From: Fibrobacterota bacterium
Lineage (GTDB): Bacteria; Fibrobacterota; Fibrobacteria; UBA11236
DNA length: 64,000 nucleotides
Reading direction: 5' to 3'
Assembly: GCA_028287505.1 (NCBI GenBank)
Contig: JAQBPN010000007.1
Location: 52,120 to 116,119 of the forward strand
The translations under genes and the position numbers were made by a program. Below the pieces are notes generated by a model. It saw nothing but the letters and a program-made list of their open reading frames with translations, searched no databases and was not told the origin of the DNA. Below are positions 34,321-42,546 of the stretch, piece after piece (positions within the stretch are counted from its first letter, which is position 1; each line of letters begins with the position of its first letter).

Positions 34321-35169
34321 CCCTACCGCGGAGCCCTCCGGGCGCGCCATGGAGAAATCCTCTTCGGCGGCGAGCCCGGCGTCTCCCACCTCTTCGAGCC
34401 ATGCCTCTTCGAACAGCAGGTGGGCGATGCTGGGGATGACCAGGTCGGGACGATAGGCGAACCTGGGCAGGGATTCCGCCTTGGTCCCGCCCGTCAGGAC
34501 CAGGATGGTCCGATACCCCATTTGCACGCCTCCCAGGATGTCCGTCTCCATGGTGTCCCCTATCACGGTGACGCTTTTGGTCCGCAGCCCCATCTCCTTG
34601 CGCGCCATTCTCATGATGACGGGACTGGGCTTCCCCACGCTGAAAGCCTGGATGCCGGTGGCCTTTTCCAACATGGACACCATGGCGCCGCAGCCCGGAC
34701 GCGTGCCGGTTTTGGTGGGGCAATTGGGATCCAGGTTGGTGGCGATCAGGCTGGCTCCGCCCAGCACCAGGTTGACGGCCTTCTCCATGGACTCGGCGGA
34801 AAAGGTACGGCCCTCCCCGATGATCACGAAATCGGGATCCTGTTCCACGATGGTATAACCGTTCAGATGCAAAGCCTGCAGCAGGCCGCCCTCGCCTATC
34901 ACGTAGGCGGTGCCGTTCGGTTTCTTCTCCGAGATGAAACGCGCCGTCGCCATGGCGCAGGTGAAGACGTGGTTCTCCCCCACATTCATGCCCATCTTTC
35001 TGAGCTTGTGGCACACGTCCCGCCGGGTGCGCTGGCTGTTGTTGGTGACGAACATGAAGGGCACCTCCCCGGCGACCAGCCGGTTGATGAACTCCACCGC
35101 CCCCGGGATCGGCGTCGCGTCCCGGTAAATCACTCCGTCCATATCGATGATGAATCCTCTGCCTTTCAC
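34309..35169 (-). CDS. HAD-superfamily IIA phosphatase
   Basis: A 286-residue HAD hydrolase of subfamily IIA (NagD, AraL and p-nitrophenylphosphatase type). Motif I is FIIDMDGVIYRD, motif II is FVTNNSQRTR, motif III Lys lies in VGKPSP, and motif IV is VIGDTMETDI. The C2 cap lies between motifs II and III. A GTG start at 35169 is chosen because it lies 6 bases after AAGGAG and sits just before motif I; the frame is open further upstream to 35511 but lacks homology. Substrate unknown, probably a sugar or nucleotide phosphate. It overlaps the end of the repeat-bearing membrane protein. Confidence 0.9.
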   Translation of the reverse strand: MKGRGFIIDMDGVIYRDATPIPGAVEFINRLVAGEVPFMFVTNNSQRTRRDVCHKLRKMGMNVGENHVFTCAMATARFISEKKPNGTAYVIGEGGLLQALHLNGYTIVEQDPDFVIIGEGRTFSAESMEKAVNLVLGGASLIATNLDPNCPTKTGTRPGCGAMVSMLEKATGIQAFSVGKPSPVIMRMARKEMGLRTKSVTVIGDTMETDILGGVQMGYRTILVLTGGTKAESLPRFAYRPDLVIPSIAHLLFEEAWLEEVGDAGLAAEEDFSMARPEGSAVGSGI

Positions 35170-35618
35170 GATCTGCTCCTTATGCTGTCCTGTGGAAAAT
35201 GGCGTCCGCGGCGGAATGGGGCGTTCCCTCTTTCCGTTTTTTGGGAACAGGCGCGACAACATCCTTGTAAATACGCTGGGGCGGTACTCATGCAAGGCGC
35301 GGCGCGCCGAATCCGAAAATCGCGAATCCACGGTCCATCGGATATCAAAGCAATAACTTTGCCAACGCGGAACGGCGGCCGCGTCGACGAGCCCATTCCC
35401 CGGCCGGAATGCTTGCGAAGCGCCGCAGGCGAGGCGCAGGGCGGGGGATTTGATCCTTCCTTGACTCGCGGGACGTTTCATCCCGCCGGCGCGTCCCGGC
35501 GGCATTGTCAACCATTGTTAACGTTTGTGTTACGTTCCAGGCAGGTTACGTTAGGGTTTTTTCAAATCCGATTTTGGGAACGCCATAATCACAAAAGACA
35601 AAAGCGTAGCCGGAAATG
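35170..35618. other. Intergenic region with GTTACGTT-type repeats
   Basis: About 450 bases between the HAD gene and a lipoprotein gene, both on the minus strand. No credible gene is seen. Three similar short motifs occur in a row: GTTAACGTT (35517-35525), GTTACGTT (35529-35536) and GTTACGTT (35545-35552). They are spaced 12 and 16 bases apart in an AT-richer patch close to the lipoprotein stop. The remainder is GC-rich with no strong promoter visible. Confidence 0.5.
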
Positions 35619-36131
35619 TCATTCCCGGCCGTGGGCGAAAGGCCTCACCGCCACGCGCGTCCCGTCCGGATGGATCAGCATCAGCACATGCCTGGATTCG
35701 TCCGTCCACTCCGCCAGCTTGGTCCTTTCCAATCCGGTTTCCGCGTACCACGCCAGCGTCCCGGGATCGTAAGCGAGCGAGGCCGAAGGGCGGCCGCCCT
35801 CCATGGACGTGGAAATGTCCAGGCGGTTGCGGGTGGCGATGAGGAAGTATTGCTCTCCCTTCCATTTCACGGACTGGATCTCCTTCATGCTTTCCCTCAG
35901 GGAAGCGGGATCGGAACCGTGCCAGGATTCCACCAGGTTGAACAGGGAGAAATCGGCCAGGGAGCCGGCCGTATAGATTTGCGCCACTCCCAGCACCAGC
36001 AAGGGCAGGGTACGCGCGCGCGCGACGGCGGGCGCATCCGTGGACCCGTCCGGAGACCGGACGGGAGCCTTTCCCCCGTAACATCCAAGTAACCCAACGG
36101 CGACGATTGCGGACGGCAGTAATCGATTCAT
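35619..36131 (-). CDS. Hypothetical lipoprotein
   Basis: A 170-residue lipoprotein with lipobox VGLLGC (Cys near residue 17). The mature part has one possible amphipathic segment (LPLLVLGVAQIY) and ends with beta-rich sequence (ESRHVLMLIHPDGTRVAV). No family recognised. It begins 4 bases after the stop of the coiled-coil protein, so they are co-transcribed. Confidence 0.65.
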   Translation of the reverse strand: MNRLLPSAIVAVGLLGCYGGKAPVRSPDGSTDAPAVARARTLPLLVLGVAQIYTAGSLADFSLFNLVESWHGSDPASLRESMKEIQSVKWKGEQYFLIATRNRLDISTSMEGGRPSASLAYDPGTLAWYAETGLERTKLAEWTDESRHVLMLIHPDGTRVAVRPFAHGRE

Positions 36132-36135
36132 GTCA

Positions 36136-36597
36136 TCACCCCTTGATTTTCCTGCGCAGCCGGTCGACGCCCGCCTTCAGGCTGTCCACCTCCCGGCCCG
36201 CGCGGTCCTTAAGGTTTTCCCAACCGGCGGAGGTTTCCCTTCCCAGGCTGTCCAGACGCAGGGACAACCTGTCCCTGGCGCGCTCCAACGACTGCAACTC
36301 CTCCCGGGTCTCGCGCTTGGCCTCGGTCCCGGCCTCGCCTGCGCGCCGCTTCAGGTCGTCGATGCGCCGGCCCAACGTGTCCAGCTCCCTGCGCAGATTC
36401 GCCACCGTCGCCTGCTTGCGGGCCGGAGGCGTGGGGCCGGAAGTATCCGCGGGGGCCGGGACCGCCGCCGGCCCGTCCTTGGATGGGACGGTTTTTGTGT
36501 TCTTCCCCGTTTCCGCTTTCAGATTGGCGGCGAGCATGGTTCCGCAGGCGAACCCGCATGCAAGGACGATGGCGGCATTCCCGGGACGTATGGCCAT
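36136..36597 (-). CDS. Exported coiled-coil protein
   Basis: A 153-residue protein with a signal-like N-terminus (NAAIVLACGFACGTMLAA), a Pro/Thr-rich linker and a heptad-patterned coiled coil (about 60-150) dense in Arg, Glu and Leu (LRRELDTLGRRIDDLKRRAG onward). Tail-fibre-like or scaffold role is possible; no family. The ATG at 36597 follows AAAGGAG; an upstream in-frame ATG at 36690 would run into the promoter of the divergent MBL gene. Confidence 0.65.
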   Translation of the reverse strand: MAIRPGNAAIVLACGFACGTMLAANLKAETGKNTKTVPSKDGPAAVPAPADTSGPTPPARKQATVANLRRELDTLGRRIDDLKRRAGEAGTEAKRETREELQSLERARDRLSLRLDSLGRETSAGWENLKDRAGREVDSLKAGVDRLRRKIKG

Positions 36598-36676
36598 GAC
36601 GTACTCCTTTGCGACGATGCAGGGAACATAATTTTCCCCCCTCGGCGGCGAAACAACGGACTTGTAGATTGTTGCC

Positions 36677-37552
36677 ATGGCCCACCCCAAGCGCAGGCTT
36701 CCCGGGAACGCGGATGGCGATTTTTACGTGGACGGCAGCTGTATCGACTGCGATACCTGCCGTTGGCTGGCCCCTGAGACCTTTTTCAGGACCGCGGGGC
36801 AATCCGCCGTCCGGAACCAGCCGCAATCCCCGGAATCCCGCCACCGGGCCCTGCTGGCCGTTACGGCCTGTCCAACCGCCTCCATCGGCACGCTGTCCCC
36901 CGCCCCGGAGATGCCCGCCATCCGGGCCGAATTCCCCGTCCCGGTCGCGGACGAGGTGTACTATTGCGGCTACCATAGCCCCAAGTCCTATGGGGCCGCC
37001 AGCTATTTCATCCGCCGTCCGGAGGGAAACGTTCTCATCGATTCGCCGCGCCAATCGGAAACCCTGGCCGCGCGCCTGCTGGCCCTGGGAGGCGTGCGCT
37101 GGCTGTTCCTGACGCACGGGGACGACGTGGCCGATCACGCTTTCTGGCGCGATCGTTTCGCTTGCGACCGCATCATCCACGAAGGCGACGTGACCCGTTC
37201 GACCCGGACGGCGGAAAGGATCCTGAAGGGCGCGGACGATGTGGAATTGGCGCCGGACCTGCGCATCATTCCGGTTCCCGGGCACACCAAAGGCAGCTGC
37301 GCCCTGCTCTACCGGAACAGGTTCCTGTTCACTGGGGATCACCTGGCCTTTTCGGAAAGGCGCGGGCACCTATACGCATTCCGGGACGCATGCTGGCATT
37401 CCTGGCCGGAACTGACGGAATCCATGGAGAAGCTGCGGGGCCACCCATTCGAATGGGTGCTGCCTGGGCATGGCCGGCGCTTCCATTCCGATGCGGAAAC
37501 CATGCGAGGACAGTTGGAGGCGTGCATCCGCTGGATGCGCGGACCCGGTTGA
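36677..37552 (+). CDS. Ferredoxin-fused MBL-fold metallohydrolase
   Basis: A 291-residue soluble protein. The N-terminal 70 residues form a ferredoxin-like domain with CIDCDTC, then a Pro-following Cys in ACPTAS, enough for one 4Fe-4S-type cluster. The rest is a metallo-beta-lactamase fold: LTHGDDVADH (metal motif with Asp in place of the first His), PVPGHTKGSCAL, FTGDHLAF and a closing LPGHGRRF. Similar fusions occur in cyanobacteria and other bacteria; their substrate is unknown. Divergent from the coiled-coil gene; its 3' end is 43 bases before the DUF5670 gene. Confidence 0.85.
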   Translation: MAHPKRRLPGNADGDFYVDGSCIDCDTCRWLAPETFFRTAGQSAVRNQPQSPESRHRALLAVTACPTASIGTLSPAPEMPAIRAEFPVPVADEVYYCGYHSPKSYGAASYFIRRPEGNVLIDSPRQSETLAARLLALGGVRWLFLTHGDDVADHAFWRDRFACDRIIHEGDVTRSTRTAERILKGADDVELAPDLRIIPVPGHTKGSCALLYRNRFLFTGDHLAFSERRGHLYAFRDACWHSWPELTESMEKLRGHPFEWVLPGHGRRFHSDAETMRGQLEACIRWMRGPG

Positions 37553-37594
37553 TGCGGCGGGCCGCCCGTCCCGGCTAGCCTTTTGCCGCGGCGC

Positions 37595-37744
37595 TCAAGT
37601 GGTGGTCTTGGTCTGCCACACCCGGAACAGGATCACGGCGATGGCCGCGATCAGAAGCAGGTGCGCGAAACCGCCCAGAGTGACGGACACCGCCATCGAG
37701 ACCAGCCAAAGCGCCAAAAACAAAGCGCAAATCGCCCAAAGCAT
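37595..37744 (-). CDS. DUF5670 / lmo0937-family small membrane protein
   Basis: A 49-residue two-helix membrane peptide that I read directly from the minus strand: MLWAICALFLALWLVSMAVS, then VTLGGFAHLLLIAAIAVILF, then RVWQTKTTT. The MLWxIxxxLxxLWLxG... TLGGFxHxLL pattern is the lmo0937 (DUF5670) family, found in many bacteria with unknown role. An AGGGGG Shine-Dalgarno lies about 8 bases upstream. It is probably monocistronic. Confidence 0.85.
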   Translation of the reverse strand: MLWAICALFLALWLVSMAVSVTLGGFAHLLLIAAIAVILFRVWQTKTTT

Positions 37745-37887
37745 TTTGAATCCCCCTGAAATCGACTGACCTATAAATATCTTATATTCGCGGGGACTTC
37801 GCGGGAATTAATTTTATTGTTGCCGCCCTGTAACCCCCATGCAACGGGCCTTGCAGGGCATCGGCGTATTGCGCGGGTATTGCACCG

Positions 37888-37915
37888 TTGAAATTCCAAA
37901 AAAAATGTGTATAAT
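37888..37915 (+). promoter_or_regulatory. Strong sigma-70-type promoter of a structured RNA
   Basis: TTGAAA (37888-37893), a 16-base spacer and a perfect TATAAT (37910-37915), with an A-tract in the spacer. It is the best housekeeping promoter in the window. Transcription would start near 37922. Confidence 0.75.
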
Positions 37916-37921
37916 TCAAAA

Positions 37922-38118
37922 CATGACCTGCATCGCAATCCCCAAACCCCTTTCCCCGTCGGCTTGGCGCTCATGCTGCGCCTCGATGGGACGCATCATG
38001 GCCGTACGTACCGCCATGCGTGCCCATTATCGGGGAAATAGGAGCGGGTTGCTTTAAAACACAGGTCGATAGCCGTGTTACCAAGAAGCCCGCTCCCATG
38101 AGCGGGCTTCTTTTTTTT
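37922..38118 (+). ncRNA. Candidate structured RNA or attenuated leader
   Basis: About 195 nt from the promoter's predicted start to the terminator, with no plausible ORF. It can fold into a long rod: GACCTG (37925-37930) with CAGGTC (38062-38067), GCAA with TTGC (38049-38052), TTTCCCCG (37951-37958) with CGGGGAAA (38031-38038), and an apical hairpin in which ATGGG and CCCAT, ACGC and GCGT, and ATGGC and GCCAT pair. A small side hairpin GGCGC/GCGCC is on the 5' strand. The overall shape resembles 6S RNA, but no conserved 6S bases can be checked by eye. Alternatively it is an attenuator: GGAGCGGG (38041-38048) can pair with CCCGCTCC inside the terminator's 5' arm. Confidence 0.5.
38083..38118 (+). 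terminator. Intrinsic terminator of the structured RNA
   Basis: A perfect 13-bp stem (AAGAAGCCCGCTC, loop CCAT, GAGCGGGCTTCTT) followed by an uninterrupted T tract to 38118. It ends about 20 bases before the methyltransferase-like start codon, whose Shine-Dalgarno (GGAGGAG) lies after it. Confidence 0.92.
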
Positions 38119-38137
38119 GTTTTTTGCGGAGGAGAAG

Positions 38138-38944
38138 ATGACGACATCGGCATTGCGGAAACCCGGAAGAACCACGGTTCCCCAAGGACCGTCCAATCCC
38201 GCCTGGCGCGGGCGGATCCTGGAATCCTGCCTGGAGGGATCGTTCCTTCCCGGAAAGGCCGCCTTGACGTCCTTTCTGGTCAACGCCCTGTATCTGTTCG
38301 GAGACAACTCGCTGTTCGCCTTGGGAGGCGCGCCGGCAGGGGTAGCGGATGAGTTAACCCGGCTCGGCCACCGCGTGGCGGCCGGTCCCGAGGCGGGGGC
38401 GAACCGGCCGGGCGCGGGAGGGCGCGGATCGGCCGGAACGGGTTTCTCGGCCCGCAAGGAGGGAAGGTACGATCGCGCGGTGTCGCTGACGCAGGCGTTC
38501 GGCCGCGGCGGCGACGCGGAAATCCAGGACAGGCTCCGGACCATGCGCCGCGCCGTGCGTCCGGGAGGCCTGATCTGCTTCCACGTCTTCGATCGGGATC
38601 GGGCCTGGAGCCTGGCCGGGGAGCGCGCGCTCTCCGGCGAAGACCCTGCCACGCGGGTGCGGGTCGGCTTCGATCCGTCCACGGGCCGCATCTCGGTCCG
38701 CTTGGCGCGGGTCGCGGGCCGGAACGGAAGCGAAGATCCCGGCTGCGGCGGATCCCTGGCCGTGAAGGCATGGAACCGGGCGGAGATCGAAACCCTGCTG
38801 CGGGGCGCGGGCCTCGAACTGGAGCGCCTCTATGGCGATTGGGAGGGCGCCGGCCCGGAGTCCCCGGGGAGCGGACGGCTGATCGTGGTTGCGGCAAGAC
38901 CGCGCCGCGCGCGGAAAAAAACGCGGAGAAACGTTCAGGGGTGA
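38138..38944 (+). CDS. Class I methyltransferase-like protein, degenerate
   Basis: A 268-residue soluble protein. The C-terminal half resembles a class I SAM-dependent methyltransferase: YDRAVSLTQAFG, then RRAVRPGGLICFHVFDRDRA, and near the end WNRAEIETLLRGAGLELERL. The N-terminal half (ALYLFGDNSLFALGGAPAGV) keeps the fold pattern but not the canonical GxGxG SAM-binding loop, so activity is doubtful. A Gly/Ala-rich low-complexity insertion follows (GANRPGAGGRG). The ATG follows GGAGGAG. It is directly downstream of the structured RNA terminator, and its 3' end overlaps the hybrid kinase gene by 10 bases. Confidence 0.6.
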   Translation: MTTSALRKPGRTTVPQGPSNPAWRGRILESCLEGSFLPGKAALTSFLVNALYLFGDNSLFALGGAPAGVADELTRLGHRVAAGPEAGANRPGAGGRGSAGTGFSARKEGRYDRAVSLTQAFGRGGDAEIQDRLRTMRRAVRPGGLICFHVFDRDRAWSLAGERALSGEDPATRVRVGFDPSTGRISVRLARVAGRNGSEDPGCGGSLAVKAWNRAEIETLLRGAGLELERLYGDWEGAGPESPGSGRLIVVAARPRRARKKTRRNVQG

Positions 38945-41900
38945 ACCGCGGGGGTGGGCGCGTCCAAGGTCTCCCGCACGGTCCGCAACAGGTCTTCCGG
39001 CGCGAAGGGCTTGGCCTGGTACGCCATGCCTTCGTCCAGCACCTCCTTCTGGAAGGACTCGTCGTTGGTGTATCCGGAGATGAAGACCACGCGGATGCCG
39101 GGTTTCATGCCCCTTACGAGATCGGCAAGCTCGCGTCCGTTCATTCCCGGCATCACCACGTCGGTGATGAGCAGATCCACTTCATCGCGATGGTCCCGGA
39201 ACCAGGAGATGGCCTCATTCCCGTCGATGGCGGCCGCCACGGTATATCCCTTGTTCTTCAGGATGGTGCTGGTGAACCTGCGCACGGCCTCATCGTCTTC
39301 CGCCAACAGGATCCTTTCCCGACCATGGTCACGCCCGCTCCCGGCTTCCGCGCCGGGCGCTTCCGGCTTCAGGTCCGCCTCGACGCGGGGCAGATGGATG
39401 ATGATGGCCGTTCCTTTTCCCGGACTGCTTTCCACCCGGATCGCTCCGTTGAACTGTTTGACCACGCCGTATACGGTGGACAGCCCCAGCCCTGTACCCT
39501 TGCCTTTCGCCTTGGTGCTGAAGAACGGCTCGAAGAGATGGGAAAGCACGGAGTCATCCATGCCCGATCCGGAATCCCGCACGGAGATGGTCACGTAGCG
39601 GCCCGAAGGCGCCTTGAGATGGAAACCCACCCCGGCTTCGCGGACTTCCAGGCGCTCCTGCAGCTCCACGACCCCGGTTTCCACCCGCAGCCGGCCGCCG
39701 CTTGGCATGGAGTCCCGCGCGTTGATGGCCAGGTTCAGGATCACCTGCTGCACCAGCGCGGCATCGGCCTTGAACCGCCCCGCTTCCGGATTGAGCAGCA
39801 CCTCGAGTTCCACGTTCTCGCCGATGAGCCTCCGCATCAGGCTCACCATGTCCGACACCACGCTATTGGCTTCCAGCACCTTGGGAACCGCCACCTGCTT
39901 GCGGCTGAATGCCAGCAATTGCATGGTCAGGGCGGCCGCCCGCTCTCCCGCCTTCTTGATCTCCTCTACGGCGGACCTCTTGGGATTCTCCTGCTCCATG
40001 CTTTGCAGGAGGATTTCGCTGTAGCCGTTGATGGCGGTGAGCAGGTTGTTGAAATCGTGGGCCACGCCTCCCGCCAACCGCCCCACCGCTTCCATCTTCT
40101 GGGACTGGCGCAACTGTTCCTCGTTCCTGCGGAGCGCCTCCTCGGCGGTCTTGCGGTCGCTTATGTCCAATAACAGCACTATGATGCCCTCCCCGCCTTC
40201 CAGATTCACCCCCGAAACGATGGTCCATATCCTGCTTCCGTCCTTGCGCATGCATATCTTCTCGTATGCTTTGGAAGCGCCGGTAAGCTTCATCTCCGTT
40301 TCCATTTTCTCCACGATGGGCATGAATTCCGGGGGCGTGAGCGTTCTCCAATCCATTTTCCCGGATTCCAGGTCTTGGCGTTGGTAACCCAGCGTGTCCA
40401 GCAGGGAATCGTTGGCTTCCCTCATCACGCCTTCCCAGTCCGCCACGAAGACCCCCACGATGTTCGAATCCACCAGGCGGCGCAGCTTTTTCTCGGTGTG
40501 GTGCAGGGCCTCGCGGGTTTTCACGGATTCGCTGACGTCACGCAAGGTGGCCAGGTAGGCCGGCCGGCTTTCCCAATCCGTCTTGGTGACCGACATCTCC
40601 AGCACTCTTGGGCGCGCCAGCCCCGGCCCGTCCAGCTCCATTTCCGCGACCCGGCCCGCCTCCAATGGAAGCGGGAAGCGGGACCCCACCAGGTTCGCCA
40701 AGGGCCTGCCCAGCAACGCCTCCGCGGCCGGATTGGCGAAGCGTACGGTCCCGTCCATCTCCGCGACGATGATGCCGTCCGCGTTCTTTTCCACGATGTT
40801 GGAGAAGTTCTCCCGGTTCTTTTCGAGTTCCCGGTTCATGTGCAGCAACCGCACCGCATGTTGACGGGAGCTTTGACCGTAGTAAAGCGCCGCGGCCATC
40901 AGCAAGGCGATCAGGATGCCGCCCAGGAGAACCATGTTCGGCAGACTGGACAACTGCTCTTCGAGCAGGGCCTTTCCCGGCCGGAGCTTCACGACCCACC
41001 GCTCCGTTCCCACATCCACCGTTCCGGATCGCATCCAGCGCGTGTCCCCGCCCCGGAACGGATCGATTTTGGGAAAGATGGGCTCTCCGCCTTGGTAGAT
41101 CCCCACCTCGTATTCCTTCAAAAGCTCGGACGGCACAATTTCCCGGAAAAGATCCTGGAAGCGGAAAACCCCCACCAGGACGCCTTGGAAACGTCCATGA
41201 TACTGCAAGGGACGAAAAGCGAGGAATCCCCTCCCGTCCTTCGGCAAATCCAGCGGTGGGGAAACCGAAAGGTTACCTGTGAGGATGGCGAACCGGAGCG
41301 CCGCGGCCGCGGCCGTGTCGAATGCCACGGGCAGCCCTTCCAGTTTGGGGGCCTTCTCCGGCGGAGCCACCCAGCGCATGATATAGCCGCTGTCCGAACA
41401 GGCCAAAGCCTGATATCCCTTGAAGTGTCCCAGATTGAGCCCGGCTTCGAATTCCCAATGCTTCCGGTCGAAAGGACCGAGGTAGCTCCAACGCTGCCCC
41501 ATGCGGTCCATGGCCAGCAGGCGGATGCGCATTTCCGACTGTATTTCCTTTTTGAGGGTTTCCAGTTCGGACGAAACCATCTTGCGGACCTGTTTCTCCT
41601 CCTGGACCATCAGCGCTTTCCAGAACACCACGCTTCCCACCACGGTCCCCACGGCCAGGCAGATGGCGATGAAACGGGCCTTGGGCACGCCCGCTACCGC
41701 CACCCTGGTCTTCCACACCGAAACCACGATGGCGAGACCCAGAAACATGAAGGCTACGGCGGGGAAAAAAGCCATGCCCAGGGACCCGTCCCAGGTATAC
41801 GCCACTTCCACGTCGAACAGGTACCCGAGCATGGCCATGGCTCCCAGCGCGTAAACGATGGAACCCAGCAGGCCCGCCAGGTAGGCGGCCTTGGGAAGCA

Positions 41901-42306
41901 GCCGCGATCGGTTCATCAGGGCAAGGCAGATGGAGGAGAGTATGAAACAGAAGGTGGCATTGGGGGAGAAGCGTCCGGGGAATCCCGCCAGGTACGGCGG
42001 ATAGACCGGGAGCAGCCAGTTGTCGATGGTGAAATCCCGGCCCAGCGCGTATTCCGCGCCTATCAGCCCGGAGAAGGCGAATACGATGCAGGCCAGGAGG
42101 AAACCTGCAAGGTACCGTGCCGACAGGCTGCAGGCCAGGGAGACTCCGCAAAAGATGAAGAGCAGGGATGCGTCGGGCACCAACGGCGGCCAATCGGGGA
42201 AGACCCGCACCAGGAATCCGTTCCCCGTGATCCAACCCAGCAGATTCAGCAAAGGATATAAGATAAGCAGGCCGGAAACGACAAAGGGGAGCATCCGCCA
42301 ACGCAT
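38935..42306 (-). CDS. Large PAS hybrid sensor histidine kinase
   Basis: A 1123-residue membrane hybrid kinase. Residues 1-250 hold about eight membrane helices, followed by a periplasmic sensory domain (about 260-470) and another helix (about 475-500). Two PAS domains follow (about 525-640; NIVEKNADGIIVAEMDGTV, and about 655-770; LVDSNIVGVFVADW). The HisKA has the phosphoacceptor in AGGVAHDFNNLLTAINGYSE, then an ATPase domain (NLAINARDSMPSGG, DSGSGM, GKGTGLGLSTVYG). The C-terminal receiver (about 1000-1120) has AEDDEA, acceptor Asp in ITDVVMPGMNG and AKPF. Receiver-fused NtrB-type kinases often act on partner regulators through phosphorelay. No adjacent partner is certain. Confidence 0.93.
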   Translation of the reverse strand: MRWRMLPFVVSGLLILYPLLNLLGWITGNGFLVRVFPDWPPLVPDASLLFIFCGVSLACSLSARYLAGFLLACIVFAFSGLIGAEYALGRDFTIDNWLLPVYPPYLAGFPGRFSPNATFCFILSSICLALMNRSRLLPKAAYLAGLLGSIVYALGAMAMLGYLFDVEVAYTWDGSLGMAFFPAVAFMFLGLAIVVSVWKTRVAVAGVPKARFIAICLAVGTVVGSVVFWKALMVQEEKQVRKMVSSELETLKKEIQSEMRIRLLAMDRMGQRWSYLGPFDRKHWEFEAGLNLGHFKGYQALACSDSGYIMRWVAPPEKAPKLEGLPVAFDTAAAAALRFAILTGNLSVSPPLDLPKDGRGFLAFRPLQYHGRFQGVLVGVFRFQDLFREIVPSELLKEYEVGIYQGGEPIFPKIDPFRGGDTRWMRSGTVDVGTERWVVKLRPGKALLEEQLSSLPNMVLLGGILIALLMAAALYYGQSSRQHAVRLLHMNRELEKNRENFSNIVEKNADGIIVAEMDGTVRFANPAAEALLGRPLANLVGSRFPLPLEAGRVAEMELDGPGLARPRVLEMSVTKTDWESRPAYLATLRDVSESVKTREALHHTEKKLRRLVDSNIVGVFVADWEGVMREANDSLLDTLGYQRQDLESGKMDWRTLTPPEFMPIVEKMETEMKLTGASKAYEKICMRKDGSRIWTIVSGVNLEGGEGIIVLLLDISDRKTAEEALRRNEEQLRQSQKMEAVGRLAGGVAHDFNNLLTAINGYSEILLQSMEQENPKRSAVEEIKKAGERAAALTMQLLAFSRKQVAVPKVLEANSVVSDMVSLMRRLIGENVELEVLLNPEAGRFKADAALVQQVILNLAINARDSMPSGGRLRVETGVVELQERLEVREAGVGFHLKAPSGRYVTISVRDSGSGMDDSVLSHLFEPFFSTKAKGKGTGLGLSTVYGVVKQFNGAIRVESSPGKGTAIIIHLPRVEADLKPEAPGAEAGSGRDHGRERILLAEDDEAVRRFTSTILKNKGYTVAAAIDGNEAISWFRDHRDEVDLLITDVVMPGMNGRELADLVRGMKPGIRVVFISGYTNDESFQKEVLDEGMAYQAKPFAPEDLLRTVRETLDAPTPAVHP

Positions 42307-42546
42307 TTAATCCGCCTTCGGGGGTTCTCTCGCGTATTCCGGTTGCCGCGGCCGGAATTCCGGGGAGACGGAAATCCCCAGGCAATCTAAATTGCCTCGC
42401 ATCCCCCATCCACAGGAATCATGCCGGGGTCACGCGGATTGTAATGCCGTATTTTCCGATCCTTCTCCTCGGGGCATTTATTTTACCCGTATGTCGTATG
42501 CCTCCGGCGCCCGGAGGCGCGCCCGATTCCGCGCAGGGAGGCGAAG

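Noticed and set aside
35170..35511. Upstream in-frame extension of the HAD phosphatase
   Set aside because: The GTG at 35169 has a strong ribosome site right before HAD motif I; upstream sequence is intergenic in character.
37922..38118. Identity as SRP RNA, tmRNA, RNase P or a known SAM, cobalamin or TPP riboswitch
   Set aside because: None of the conserved sequence blocks of those families is visible; only the structure and size are suggestive, so no name is given.
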